From Antilocapra americana (lineage: Eukaryota; Chordata; Mammalia; Artiodactyla; Antilocapridae), in NCBI GenBank assembly GCA_007570785.1, contig ML660211.1, positions 6,600,774-6,664,773 on the forward strand: a DNA stretch of 64,000 bases. Direction: 5' to 3'. Positions 12,966 through 25,629 of this stretch are shown here, piece by piece. The stretch's first letter is position 1. Each line of letters starts with the position of its first letter. The position numbers and the translations under genes are program-made. The notes below the pieces were generated by a model. That model had not been told where the DNA came from, made no database searches, and saw only the letters and a program-made list of their open reading frames with translations.

Positions 12966-12971
12966 AATGGG

Positions 12972-13217
12972 TGATAAAACAAGCCCACAGGAAACATCAT
13001 TCTCAATGATGAAAACTGAAATTGTTTCCTTTAAGATCAGGAACAGGACAAGGGTGACCGCTCTCACCACTGTTACTCAACATACGTTTGGAAGTCCTAG
13101 CCACAGCAATCAGCAAAAACAAAGAAATAAAAGGAATCCAGACTGGAAACAAAAAAGTCAAACTCTCAGTGTTTGCAGATTCCTGTATGCAGATACTATC
13201 CACAAAAAACCTTTAAA
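12972..13217 (+). mobile_element. L1 ORF2 fragment, plus strand
   Basis: Sequence such as 'atcaggaacaggacaagggt', 'ccgctctcaccactgttact' and 'agccacagcaatcagcaaaa' corresponds to the L1 reverse transcriptase region. It joins directly to BovB at about 13218, so the 186-codon frame spanning 12967-13527 is a chimera of two dead LINEs rather than a gene. Confidence 0.8.
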
Positions 13218-13546
13218 AGGTTTCTGGATCATTGAAAAAGCAAGAGAGTTCCAGAAAAACAGCTATTTCTGCTTTATTGACTATGCTAAAGCCTTTGACT
13301 GTGTGGATCACCATAAACTGTGTAAAATTCTTAAAGAGATGGGAATACCAGACCATCTGACCTGTCTCTTGATAAACCTGTATGCAGGTCAGGAAGCAAC
13401 AGTTAGAACGGGACATGGAACAACAGACTGGCTCCAAATAGGAAAAGGAGCACGTCAAGGAGTTGGTGATGGACAGGGAGGCCTGGCATGCTGCGGTCCA
13501 CGGGGTTGCAGAGTTGGACACGACTGAGCGACTGAACTGAGCTGAA
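13218..13546 (+). mobile_element. BovB, plus strand, internally deleted
   Basis: BovB reverse transcriptase sequence (FIDYAKAFDCVDHHKLCKIL in translation) runs to about 13461. It then jumps to the BovB 3' terminus ('gttggtgatggacagggagg', ending 'ctgaactgagctgaa'). The YADD region and everything up to the last ~85 bp are missing. Confidence 0.87.
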
Positions 13547-13555
13547 GTGATAAAC

Positions 13556-14360
13556 CTGACATTCCAGATTCCTATGCACTACTGTTCTTTACAGCATGGC
13601 ACTTTACTTTCACCACCAGAGACATCCACAGCCGGGTGTCGTTTCCACTTTAATTCAAGCCCTTCATTCCTTCTGCAGCTATTTTTCTGCTCTTTTTCGG
13701 TATCATTTTGGCACCTACCAACCTGAGGAGTTCATCTTTCAGCGTCCCATCTTTTTGCCTTTTCGTACTGTTCATGGGATTCTCAAAGCAGGAATACTGA
13801 AGTGGTCTCCCATTTCCCTCTCTAGTGGACCATGTTTTTTCAGAACTCTGCACCATGACTGGTCCTTCTGGGGTGGCTATACATGGCATGGCTCATTGCT
13901 TCATATAGTTAGACAAGAGTGTGAATCATGTGATCAGTTTTGGCTAGTTTTCTGTGATGGTGGTTTTCGTCCTGCCACCTAGTGGGCTGCCGTCTATGGG
14001 GTGGCACAGAGTCGGACATGACAGAAGCAACTTAGCAGCAGCAGCCCTCTGATAGGTGAGGATGAGAGCCTTATGGAAACTTCCTGATGGGAGGGCCTGG
14101 CTGTTGGGGAGCTGGGTCTTACTCTGGTGGGCACAGCCCTTCTCAGTAAGTCTTTATTCCAATTTTATGTTGATGGATGGGTCTGTGTTCCCTCCGTCTA
14201 GCTTGGAATGAGGCCATAGTACGGTCGCTAAATGGCGGTAATGGTGACCTTCTTCAAAAGGACTTTGGCCAGCGTGCTGTGCCTCCCTGAACGGTTGTGT
14301 TCGGTGGCCCTGACCCTGAGGCATGCCTCTGTCGACCCCCACCTCTGTGGAGGCTCCTGG
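13556..14360 (-). mobile_element. BovB 5' region, minus strand
   Basis: The sequence is collinear with the 5' part of the longer minus-strand BovB at 51640-52400: shared 'actgttctttacagcat', 'gttttctgtgat', 'gcctctgt' and 'ggctcctggacac' blocks. It abuts a plus-strand BovB and holds a partial SINE at 13982-14046. The 128- and 174-codon frames here are spurious. Confidence 0.8.
13982..14046 (+). mobile_element. SINE 3'-end fragment (Bov-A2-like)
   Basis: 'gtgggctgccgtctatgggg' followed by 'cagagtcggacatgacagaa' and a terminal 'agcagcagcag' matches the end of Bov-A2. Only about 65 bp is present, inside BovB 5' sequence. Confidence 0.75.
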
Positions 14361-15035
14361 ACACTGTTATACAGAATGAAGCAAGTCAGAAGGAGAGAAA
14401 CAAATGTTGTATGTTGACGCATATATATGGAGTCTAGAGACTTTCTTAGTGGCTCAGACAGTAAAGAATCTGCCTGCAGTGCAGGAGACCCAGGTTTGAC
14501 CCTTGGATCAGGAAGATCCCCTGGAGAAAGGAATGGCAATAAGCTCCAGTATTCTTGCCTGAAGAATTCCGTGGACAGAGGAGCCTTGCCAGCTACAGTC
14601 CATGTGGTCGCAAAGAGCCAGATATGATGGACTGAGCGACACACACCTGCGCGCATGCACACACACACAGAATCAAGAAAAATTATACCGATGAGCCTAT
14701 CTGCAGAGCAACAGTGGAGACACAGGCATATAGAACAGACTTGTGGACACAAGAGGGGGAATGAGAGAGGGGGACATATTGAGGGAGTAGCCTTGAACCA
14801 TACATATTGTCATATACAAAATAGATTGCCAGTGAAATTGCTGTATGCTTTAGGCTGTCCCAATCTGATCTTTGTGACAGTCTAGAGGAGTGGGGAGAGA
14901 TGGAAGGTGGAAGGGAAGCTCAAGAGGGAGAGGACATGTTTACCTATGGCTGATTCGTGTTGATATATGGTGGAAACCAACACAATATTGTAAAGCAATT
15001 ATCCTCTAGTTAAAAATAAATATATTTAAACAAAG
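14361..15035 (+). mobile_element. Older ruminant L1 3' UTR, plus strand, split by a SINE
   Basis: 'gaatgaagcaagtcagaagg', 'agaacagacttgtggacaca' and the terminal 'ttgtaaagcaattatcctct' with an A-rich end are typical of an artiodactyl L1 3' UTR. A SINE occupies the middle. No coding capacity remains. Confidence 0.8.
14438..14640 (+). mobile_element. Bov-tA-type SINE, plus strand, nested in L1
   Basis: 'agtggctcagacagtaaaga', 'ggaagatcccctggagaaag' and 'ctccagtattcttgcctgaa' mark the SINE. It is followed by a short CA-rich tail, then L1 resumes near 14672. Confidence 0.92.
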
Positions 15036-18000
15036 AAGATTAATGAATCATTTGTCTTGAAAAAGCAGAGATTCCTAGAGTGAAGGCAAAAATTTCAAAA
15101 GAACTGCTCAAATTTATCATAATACTGTGATGACTATCAGTCTTTTAGGTTAAATAATGCAAACCTAGGTTACTAACTTCAGCCAGTGCTCAGATGGCAT
15201 GGGTGAAAAAAAAAAGTGTAAAAATTAGTTGTGGGGCTAGAATGTATTTAAAAATATATTATAGGTGTTTTTTGGTCTCCCACCACTGGGAGGTAGGCTC
15301 TATGAAGATTGCAGTTTATTTTCTATTGTTGTATTTCCATGAGTTAACTGATTACCTTTTCCTAAGAAAATTATCTTCATGCAGAGAACTTATGAATATA
15401 AACTGCAAATGTTTAATAAAAAATCATAAAGAAAATCAATTGAAATAATACATTTAAGGATATTTCTGAAAAAGGCAAAATAATACTTAATCAGTTTTCT
15501 TTGCCTTACCAGGTACTGCAGTTTGAACATGCCACAAGCTTTATTTCATATTAGGATATTTCGCTTTCAGCAAAAATTTTTATATAAGTGATTGATCTTT
15601 TTCAGTTGCCAAAAAGCATCCAGGAAGAAAAGTTTATTTAACATTTATAGACAATGCCTTCTAGGGTAATATTAGCTAGCTTCTCATGGAAAAATGTCAA
15701 GATAAGAAAACACACTTTAATTCAATTAATAGAATACCTTGAATATATGTTTAATGATGTCACATTTTTTTTTAAATTATGGAGAATACTTTTGTGATTT
15801 GATGACCACAAGAATTCAGGTGAAGCAAACAAAATGTGTAAGGTTTGATTACAAAAGTTGTAATATATTTCATACTCAGGGCTTGAAAAATTTTTAGTTA
15901 TGTTTTTATTTTCTCTAAAAACTGACATACTGATGTTGACAGACCAGGGTTATAAATATATTTATGGGAAGAATTGTTGCATTAACTAAACAAGCTATTG
16001 CACTAGAAACAGTCCCTGGGCATTTATATTCAACTTCTGCTACATTTTCCTGATACTACCTGTCCGTGAAAAGTAGGTAGTGTTGAATATTGGCAAGTCC
16101 AAGTATAACCTTTGCAGAGACCTTGCAAGGAAAAAATTTCTTCTGGGACTAATAAGAATTTGCTGTTATTTTCAGTAGCATGTTTCTTTCCTATTTTCAT
16201 TTTCCAAACTTTGAGTATTAGATGGTGCTTTTAAAATCATGATTTATTTAAAAATGGATTGATATTTAAAATTTTTTAAAGTATACAATGTCATATTTAG
16301 AGCTTTAGGTAAATAATTATTGGCTGTAGAATTTACTCCACCTGTGTTTTGCACACTTAATTTTATAGGTATTAATGATTGAAGTTAATAAAAAAATATT
16401 ATATTTGACCTATATTTAATACACCTATTTTTTTCTCATTTCCTTTTCTTTCATATGGCAGGTGTTACTTATGAGTGTAAGAAAAATGTATTACATACTT
16501 TTCAAATATCTATCAAGTAGTAGCCATAGTTATTTTTGCAAATATTCTTAAGAAAGAACTGACAAGTATGTTTTAGAAAAGACTGTCATAGTTGGAACAA
16601 CATGAATATTATGAATTTTTAGCCACAAATCACTTTGCAAATGGTTTTGTATGCAGAAGCAAAAGGTATCACCCAAGAGAATTTTCTGCATTGAACCTGT
16701 GCCAATTTTAAAGCAACACTTAGGATTTGGCTATACCATCCACATTTTTAAAAATCAAATTTTCTTGCATGTAGTGTATCAGATTGCCTGAGGAGACAAG
16801 AAGGAAACTTTGAAAAACAGTATTTGGTTAGATTTATTGAAAATGCTTTTTCATGTTACTTATTTCCTTCAGATTATTTATTTCATAGCAGTCATCTCAT
16901 CTCTCCATTGTACTGGAATAACTTCACATTTTCTCCAGTGCAATTCTGTTGTTACATTAGGTATATTTTCCTAATTTTATAATATCAATATTGAGAGTGC
17001 AGATCAGCAATTTTCCTCTTTTGCATGTACATTAAAAATTTGTGTGAGTCATCTTTGCATACCTGTAATCTCTTTCATCGAGTTGTATAACAACTGAGTT
17101 AGAATAAAAATTACATTGGTATCTACATGTTGAATCCTAGGCTTGACCAGGTCTCTATGACCTCATTTTCCTTAGTCCCTACTAAATAGAGCAGGAGTCA
17201 AAACATCTCCTTCCAAATGGGAAAGGACTACAGTTCTGACTACAAACCACAGTCATCAAGTTTAGAGGCCAGTTGTAAGAAGAAAAGGAAAACGCCCCAG
17301 GGAAGTGTTGTCACAGCTGTGATCTAAATGCCAGAATAAAAATATTGCAAATAATAACTGCTGAATAAATAAACAAATGAAATAAATACTAAGAAAAAAA
17401 GCATTAACACATATCTTAAAAGTAGATATTTTTACTTTGTCTTGAAAATGATCACTTCATCCTCTAAAAAAGAGAGAATCTGAACAAATTGGAAGTCAGT
17501 AGTTCTTGTTAAGGTCACAGGTAAACCTCTTCCTGAAAACTGGAGAGACAGTGAATACAGAGAATCAGAGCTTACAGACAGGTGAAGCCGCATTTGAGAG
17601 GCCTTAGGTCAGAGCCTTGGAGGAACACTAAAGGGTTATTGACTAAATCCTGAATTTGAACTAGAGAAAAAAAAAAAAATTGAGTGTCAAACTAAGTTAT
17701 ACCGACACGCATAGTTATGATTTTTACCTCCAGAATTAGCACTAGGTTTTCAGGGTGAAGAGCAAAGAAAATTTCCCTAGTGCTTCCTGCATGGAGAGGG
17801 AGAAAATAACTAATTTGAAATAAACTTCAAGAATTATTTTCCCATTAACAAAGGCCTGCCTTCAAGAGAAATTAATTTGCTTGAGCCTAATTAATGTGGA
17901 GAAAAGGAAATACCCAACTTGAATGCCCTCTGGTTTTGAACATAAAGGAGGGGAAATAGCCAATTCCAGGTCCTACTAGACTTTCTATCTCATGTATCTT

Positions 18001-18845
18001 GGAAGTAGGGGAGCTAAGAAGCACTTCTGAAGGTCTCAAGAGGCGCAGGTTCACTGAAAGACTGAGATCTAATCATAGGACTGTAGAATGCTTCTTCTCC
18101 CTTTACACTTTACTGTCACATAAGCAAGACTTTTACATGAGAGAGGGTTACATCTGTAAGGAAGTGCAAGGCTCAGATTCTGTACAAGAAATAGTCTCTA
18201 GGGAAATCTACCAACAAAAGTTAGATCATCAGAGGAAAGTTTAGCCTCTTATTCCTACAGGAACAGCAAAAATAAAGTGAGCCAATGTTTCTTAGCTAGG
18301 TAAACATGAAAATCTCACTGAAAGATTGGTTTACTTCAGTTCTTTTTACCAAAAACTATATCAAACTCTCAACAAAAAAATTACATAAATGCTAGGATAT
18401 TAAAAAATAAAACTTCAAAAAACAGACTCAAATATGGCAAAGATGTGGAATTATCAGACAAGGAGTTTTTAAACTATCAAAAAAACTAAGACAATAAAAT
18501 GCCAGATTAAGAAAAACACAGAGAAGCAAAAATATTCCAACATATGAAAAAAACACAACAAATATTGTAAAAAATAAAAGAAAGAAAGAAAACTAAATTA
18601 ATAATGAGAGTATGTGTGCAATTATGTGACATCAAATTTTAAAACCTGTAATCAGTGAAGGACACGTATAAGTTTTTCTAAATTATGCAACAGGGATAAA
18701 ACATGGAAGAGACATCTCTTAATTTATTAATAGTAAGATATGACTGAGATAACACAATTGTAAAACAAAAATTACATATAAAGTTTAACTCAAAAAATTA
18801 TAGACAAATCATTAGTAAATTGAATGCCATAATGAAAGGAAACAC
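15036..18845. other. AT-rich sequence; possible old LTR/L1 remnants at 17.5-18.6 kb
   Basis: 15036-17500 shows no recognisable gene or repeat. 17500-18290 is less AT-rich and could be an old LTR, but no family is assigned. 18400-18530 ('ggaattatcagacaaggagt') resembles an old L1/HAL1 ORF fragment. The 81-codon frame at 17999-18244 lies in this unassigned part and has no recognisable domain. Confidence 0.4.
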
Positions 18846-18849
18846 TAAA

Positions 18850-19038
18850 GGGAAGGTCACTCAGTAGTGTCTGACTCATTGTGACCACATGAAATGGATA
18901 GTCCATGAAATTCTCCAGGCGAGAATACTGGAGTGGGTAGCCTTTCCCTTCTCCAGAGGATCTTCCCAACCCAGGGATCAAACCCAGGTCTCCCGCGTTG
19001 CAGGCAGATTCTTTACCTGCCAAGCCACAAGGGAAGTC
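18850..19038 (-). mobile_element. Bov-tA-type SINE, minus strand
   Basis: 'attctccaggcgagaatact', 'ctccagaggatcttcccaac' and 'gcgttgcaggcagattcttt' are the reversed SINE signature, ending 'ccacaagggaagtc'. Confidence 0.93.
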
Positions 19039-19039
19039 A

Positions 19040-21450
19040 TAGTTAAATAGGTTTTAGTTTTACAATGAAGAAACAACATGCATAAAATAACCAGCAACAT
19101 AATTCATTAAAATTTCAAAAAAAATAAAAATAGAAATGACAAAATTATCATTTAATGACAAAATAGATAAAAATTTAGGGTTCACACTTATTAAATATTT
19201 ATGCTAAATATTTGCATTAAAATGATCTTAATATAGTAGACCTTTCTTAAGAAACAACCTCAATATCACACAGAATCATGGAATTTCAAAATAAATTCCT
19301 TTAAAGTAGAGAAGCATCCAGAGCTACAAGCCTTAACCATTATTATTATTCATTATAACTTCTGAAGCCTATGTTACAAATGAAGATCAGAAAATACAAT
19401 AATATTTTTTGATGATGTGCTTATTATATAATTCATTTCCCCACATGTGACGCTGGAAAATAATTTATGTTATTTGTTTGCCTCAATATTCTCATTTGTA
19501 AAATGAACTTAATAATAAAAAAATCTGTTTGACTAGTTTGTTAGGAGGATTAACTTAAGTCAATTTACACAAAATATTCAGGAGAGTATCTGGTATACAG
19601 TAAATACCATAGATGTACTTGATGATATTTACTATGATTACATCTAGTAAAACAAGACCTTACAATAAATATTCACTTTACAATTGGTGAGATATTAATG
19701 ATTAGCCCCAAATGTTTTATGAATATTAAATGTTATGTTTTAAACTGCTTTGCTCAGTGCCAGAAGTAAGAAATTATTAATACTGAAGAGAATATATGAA
19801 TATTGAAGATTTGTTATTAAATGTTCCCACATAAAAAGTCCTTATAAATAAGTTTTCAGTCTTGATAATAAATGAAGATATTAATGATGATGATGATGAT
19901 AATGATAAAAATAACTGTCTCCTGTTGATTCCTTACTGTGTAATTTGCCAGGTTTAGAGGTGCCAGCTTTAGAGTACCCATTATTCTCCTTTATGTTCAC
20001 TCCTGATTCCATCCAAGTATTACTTTTTGCCATTTCATAACCTGGACTTAAGAGTAAATCAGCACCAAGACATCTAATTTAAACACATGAATCAGAAACA
20101 TATTTATTAGGCAATAAGTATTAACTTTACTACCATTTGTGGAAGAAGAACTGAGAGTATACTGCTTCTATGTTAATTATTTTGTCTAAAGATCAACCAT
20201 ATTTTACATGTAATCATTAGGATAGATTTGTTTGGAACGCACAGTTTTCCTTCATTGTATTTTCATTTTAAAATTATATTTTCATTTTTAATGAAAAACA
20301 TTACTAGGTCAGTTACAAAGAACATGACATGATATTCATGGAAGTTACGTTAATCTGGGCACATTTTAAGAAATCACTGTTTTCCCAGTAAATGCACATA
20401 TAAAGACAAGTAGAAAAAAGAAATGTAGATTCCTCACTTAGACTCACTCAATACCTAGATAATTCAGTTCCATAAACCAAATTTACCACTTGAAAAAATT
20501 CCCAACGTTTACTGAAATTAATATTTCCACAAAATAAGAAGTTTCTATTAGCAAAGTTTCCCTACCATATGTCAAATCTGTATGTGGCAAACTATGAGGA
20601 CTTACCATACTTTTTCAAAGAGATTTTCCATGAATACTTCAGAATTGCACTTAGATTTGAATGCCCAGAAAAACTTCAGCTTTCTTAAGTATTTAGTATA
20701 TACTTTTACTTCTTGTGAGAAAAACTGAGTTCATGTGGTTCGATTCTCTACCCAGGTTATAACATTATTGTGTACACACATCTATGTAATGATTATAGTC
20801 CTACATTTATCCTATTATACTATTCTTGTTTGCTTTGATATAAAATTTTTCCTCTTGTTTGTTTTTTTTTGCTTATATCCTATAATTGCTTTTTGATCTT
20901 GTAATCAAATATGAAAACTATATACATTTGATCTTGTAATCAAATATGAGAAATATATTTTTATGGGTGTGATGACATGCCAGTATGAATAGAACACAGG
21001 GCATCTCACATGAAGTAGTTAGATATGAAATCAGGCTCTTAAATTAAGGAAAGAGATTAAAGGGCAGATAAATCACACTAAAGAATCATAATTTTACCCA
21101 TTAGATAACAGGAAACAGTGAACGAAGATTTTTACAGCTGAGGTTGTTTGATAAGGTTAGACAAGCAGAATATTGGATATACTAATGCTTGATAAGAGAT
21201 AATTGCATAAACGAGTGACCTGGAACATTTGGGGCAGTTCAAAGATTAGAATATAAGTAGTGAGACTAAAATTTTAGAATTTTGAACTTCTGCTTTGAAT
21301 ATAGTCTACCCAGTGAGTTCATCATTCATTTTTATAACTGGGAACCTTTGTATTTCTGCAGTTGAAAACATACCAGACTTTTTTTCAAGAAATTTACAAG
21401 ATTTTTTTTGAGAGACTACTAATATGTCAAGCGTGTGTGCATATGTAGAC
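19040..21450. other. AT-rich sequence with no recognised gene
   Basis: Nothing coding or family-level was recognised. Small features are a short (GAT)n run at 19885-19907 and a tandem duplication of about 35 bp at 20892-20949, in which 23 bp are identical. Confidence 0.5.
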
Positions 21451-21454
21451 GTGT

Positions 21455-21643
21455 GTGCATGCTAAGTCACTTCAGTCGTGGCTGACTCTGCAACACCATG
21501 AGATTCTCCAGGCAAGAATACTGGAGTGGGTTACCATGCCCTCCTCCAGGGGATCTTTCCAACAGAGGGATGAGACCCACCTCTCTTATGTCTCCTGCAT
21601 TGGCAGGTGGGTTCTTTACCACTAACACTGCCCAGAAAGCCCG
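21455..21643 (-). mobile_element. Bov-tA-type SINE, minus strand
   Basis: 'gctaagtcacttcagtcgtg', 'agattctccaggcaagaata' and 'gcattggcaggtgggttctt' identify a reversed SINE, ending near 'cccagaaagccc'. Confidence 0.9.
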
Positions 21644-21644
21644 T

Positions 21645-22460
21645 GCATGTGTATATATTTGGTTTAGTCATGAATATGAATTGAAAAGAATTTAAATGAT
21701 GTAAACAATCAGTAGAATAGCACAGTATTATTTAAAAATCTCAGTGCTTTTCTTTATAAGAAAGGAGTAGTTTCAGGTATTCAACAACTATGATTCTTGT
21801 GCTACAGAGATTTTTTCATTAAAATTTATGAGTAAATATTTTGAAATTGCATTATATGAAAAACTTGCTTTCAAAGATGTATAATCAGAGGACCAGTGAA
21901 ACACTATGTTGAGTGTAATTAAGTGCTGTTGAGGCAAGGAAACTTTCATTTTGGAGAGATGAATTAGTCCCAATTAAAATAGCACAATTATAACTAAATT
22001 TTCTGTTGGCATATTTCAAATTCATTTAGTTATTTAATTTTCCTGCATTAGTATGTGTACTTAAAAGCAAGAACATCTTCCCTCAGTAAGTAATGCACTG
22101 AATATTTACAGTATTGTGGTGTTAATGTTCAATTTAAGTTTACATGAAATGAATAGGACTTCCTAATACACAGATTCTTCTGAAGCACCACTTTTAAATA
22201 ACTTAAATTCATCTGCTAATGATCTAAATTTCTATTTGTTCTTGGAACTATGGTATCAATTGCTACAATGTAATTGGTATACTTAAAACATTTATAAAAA
22301 ATTAAACTATGACCTCATGTATTCTAATTTTAGAATAATAGTATATATAAAGAATTTATAGCTAAAAGAAATTAATTTAGTGACTTTTTAAGCTATAAGC
22401 CATTTATTTACTTAGGAGTAAGCATCTACTATGTAAAATACCACTGTGGACAGCAAAGAG
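21645..22460. other. AT-rich sequence with no recognised gene or repeat
   Basis: No coding or repeat signature was recognised on either strand. Confidence 0.55.
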
Positions 22461-22461
22461 A

Positions 22462-22752
22462 TCAAACCAGTCAATCCTAAAGGAAATCAACCCTGAATGT
22501 TCATTGGAAGGACTAATGCTGAGGCTGAAGCTCTAATACTTTGGCCACCTGATGCAAAGAACCGACTCATCAGAAAAGAGCCTGATGCTGGGAAATATTG
22601 AGGGCAAGGAGGAGAAGGGGGCAACAGAAGATGAGGTGGTTGGTTTGTGTCACCAGCTCAATGGATGTGAGTTTGAGCAAACTCCAGGAAACAGTGAAGG
22701 ACAAAGAAGCTTGGTGTGTTGTGTTAGACATGACTTAGCGATGGAACAACAG
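22462..22752 (+). mobile_element. BovB LINE, 3'-end fragment, plus strand
   Basis: 'accagtcaatcctaaaggaa', 'gttcattggaaggactaatg' and 'actttggccacctgatgcaa' are BovB 3' sequence, decaying towards 'agacatgacttagcgatgga'. The piece is 5'-truncated. Confidence 0.85.
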
Positions 22753-22754
22753 TA

Positions 22755-23380
22755 ATGTAAAGCATTAAGCTGAGAATTGTGGGGAAGATAAAACAATAAA
22801 GATATATTTTCCCCTCTCAGGAAATGTATACTATATAATAGAACATAAAAAAATAATAATCTGCATTTTATATGAAAAAAAAAAGGTAAAAATGTTTAAG
22901 CAGTGTGTGTAGAGAGCCCGTCTACTTAAGGAACCCAGTAAAGACTAAATGAGGTTTTGAGTGGACCTCTTATCCCTTTCGATTGTAATGTCTTTAAATT
23001 TTTAATTCTAAAGTTGGCTGAATGAGGATATAATTGATTTATTTCTTGACATTTCAGTAGCGTGTTTATACATAAGATAGACTGACTGACTTCCTGCCCT
23101 AAAATTTTTCTTTGTGAGATTCTTTCATGTTGTTGCATATAGCTATTACTTCTTCCAATTCATTTATTATATAGAATTAGCTTATATCACAATATTATAA
23201 TAAATTTATTCAGCAGTTGCTCTTAACAAATGATCCCCAAATGTAATGATAAAGCTACACCATTTATTTTATGCTGACAGATTCTATGAACCACAATTAT
23301 GGCTGTAAGTCTAATAGGGGGAGCTTATCTCTGCTCCCCAAGGAGACTGTCAGCCTGAGCACCAGCAAAAAGCATCTCCA
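22755..23380. other. AT-rich sequence with no recognised gene or repeat
   Basis: Nothing recognisable on either strand. Confidence 0.5.
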
Positions 23381-23590
23381 TAGGGAGTGAAAGTCATTCA
23401 ATCATGTCAGACTCTTTGTGAACTCATGGCTTGTAGCTCACCAGTCTCCTCTGTCCATGGAATTCTCTAGGCAAGAGTATTGGAGTGGGTAGCTGTTCCC
23501 CTCACCAGGGCATCTTTCCAAACTAGGGATTGTAGCCAGGTCTCCTGCACTGCAGGTCGAGTCTTTACCATCTGAACCACCAGGGAAGCC
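23381..23590 (-). mobile_element. Bov-tA-type SINE, minus strand
   Basis: 'tgtccatggaattctctagg', 'caccagggcatctttccaaa' and 'gtctttaccatctgaaccac' give the reversed signature, ending 'cagggaagcc'. Confidence 0.9.
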
Positions 23591-23671
23591 CATTCCTACA
23601 AGGGATCTACCCAATCCATATAGTGTAGACTTCCTAAAATATATGTTGGTTGTATTCCAGTTGCTGGTAAT

Positions 23672-23707
23672 GAGAGAAAGAGAGAAGAAGAGAGAGAGAG
23701 AGAGAAA
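23672..23707. repeat. (GA)n microsatellite
   Basis: A run of GA dinucleotides with a few interruptions. Confidence 0.85.
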
Positions 23708-23709
23708 TA

Positions 23710-24350
23710 AAGGTGTCTTTTCGCTTCTGTAAGTTGCAAGGATGAAATGTCAATGTCACATTATAAGAGCAGCATTTGGGATGGAATAAATGGTTTGTTT
23801 TCGAATAAATGATTTATCTATTGAATGCATCAGATTCAGGTATGAATGCAGATCCTCAAGTATGGATTTGAAGATTAAAGAGACAAGTTGTTTGCTACCA
23901 CACACCCCCAATACAATAGTGCAGCAAAACATAATGCAACCATTATAGGCACTTTCATTTAGAAAATGGGAAAAGAGTGGGAGTTCATTGGACTGTAGTA
24001 TTTCTGAAATCCAGCTAGATCCATGTTTCCAGGTCCTTGGATAGCAGCTCAGATCTGCCATCTGATGCTCATTCTCTGTGGCTCTGGGCTCCACTTACTG
24101 GAACCTTGGTTCTCTCTGAGCCGTTGTTTCTTTTCCAAAAGAAAGTCTTGTGTACATCTTACTAGTTTTCCCAGCCTCATTCCTGCCCATAGTAGTTTTG
24201 AAGTTCAAAAAGTTTAATTTTGTAAAATTTTTGCCCCTTCTTAACCAATTTGGCAGTATTTACATCTGTAATATTCTCTTTAAAAAGTCTGTTTCCAAAG
24301 AATCTGATCGGGGATCAGTTCTTTAGACAAAACGTTAAACTCTCATATCA
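23710..24350. other. No recognised gene or repeat
   Basis: Frames of 112 and 64 codons overlap here on opposite strands. Neither shows domain features, so neither is called. Confidence 0.45.
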
Positions 24351-24351
24351 T

Positions 24352-25625
24352 AAGCCCTTCATTCCAATCCCAAAGAAAGGCACTGCCAAAGAATGCTCAA
24401 ACTACTGCACAATTGCACTCATCTCACACACTAGCAAAATAATGCTCAAATTTCTCCAAGCCAGGCTTCAGCACTTCATGAACCGTCAATTTCCAGATGT
24501 TCAAGCTGGAATTAGAAAATGTAGAGGAACCAGATATCAAATTGCCAACATCCACTGGATTATTGAAAAAGCAAGAGAGTTCCAGAAAAACATCTACTTC
24601 TGCTTTATTGACTGTGCCATAGCCTTTGACTATGTGGATCAAAATAAATGGTGGAAAATTCTTAAAGAGATGGGAATAACAGACAACCAGACCTGCCTCC
24701 TGTATGCAGGACAGGAAGCAACAGTTAGAACTGGACATGGAACCACAGACTGGTTCTAAATCAAGAAAGGAGTATGTCAAGACTGTATATTGTCACTCTG
24801 CTTATTTAACTTATATGCAGAGTACATCATGAGAAATGCTGGGCTGGAAGAAGCACAAACTGGAATCAAGATTGCCAGGAGAAATATCAATAACTTCAGA
24901 TATGCAGATGACACCACCCTTATGACAGAAAGCGAAGAAGAACTAAAGAGCCTGTTGATGAAATTGAAAGAGGAGAGTGAAAAAGTTGGCATAAAGCTCA
25001 ACATTCAGAAAACTAAGATCATGGCATCTGGTCCCATCACTTCATGGCAAATAGATGGGGAAACAGTGGCTGACTTTATTTTGGGGGGCTCCAAAATCGC
25101 TGCAGATGGTGACTGCAGCCATGAAATTAAAAGATGCTTACACCTTGGAAGAAAAGTTATGACCAACCTAGACAGCATATTAAAAAGTAGAGACATTACT
25201 TTGCCAACAGAGGTCCATCTAGCCAAAGCAATGGCTTTTCCAGTATTCATGGATGTGAAAGTTGGACTGTGAAGAAAGCTGAGTGCTGAAGAATTGATGC
25301 TTTTAAACTGTGGTGTTGGAGAATACCCTTGAAAGTCCCTTGGGCCACAAGGAGATCCAACCAGTCCATCCTAAAGGAAATCAGTCCTGAATATTCATTG
25401 GAAGGACTGATGCTGAAGCTGAAACTCCAATACTTTGGCCAGCTGATGTGAAGAACTGACTCACTGGAAAAGACCCTGAAGCCGGGAAAGGTTGAAGGCA
25501 GGAGGAGAAGGGGACAACAGAGGATGAGATGGTTGGATGGCATCACTGACTCAATGGACGTGAGTTTGAGTAAACTCTGGGTGTTGTTTTTGGACCCGGG
25601 GACCTGGTGTGCTGCAGTCTGAATT
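24352..25625 (+). mobile_element. BovB LINE, plus strand, decayed reverse transcriptase
   Basis: A 5'-truncated BovB carries much of the reverse transcriptase. The frame ending at 24759 reads PIPKKGTAKECSNYCTIALI through FIDCAIAFDYVDQNKWWKIL and stops where a TAA follows 'gactggttc'. The frame at 24790-25272 resumes with FNLYAEYIMRNAGLEEA and FRYADDTTLM (the catalytic YADD box). The element ends near 25618 in BovB 3' sequence. Both the stop and the frame break show it is a dead copy. No host gene is supported. Confidence 0.93.
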
Positions 25626-25629
25626 GGGG

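Noticed and set aside
12967..13527. 186-codon open frame as a possible novel gene
   Set aside because: It crosses an L1 ORF2 fragment, BovB RT and the BovB 3' end. The continuous frame is an accident of fusion.
13596..13982. 128-codon plus-strand frame
   Set aside because: It is the antisense of BovB 5' sequence.
14228..14752. 174-codon minus-strand frame with Cys-rich start
   Set aside because: It spans BovB 5' sequence, an L1 3' UTR and a reversed SINE. The Cys/His texture comes from CA/TG-rich repeat.
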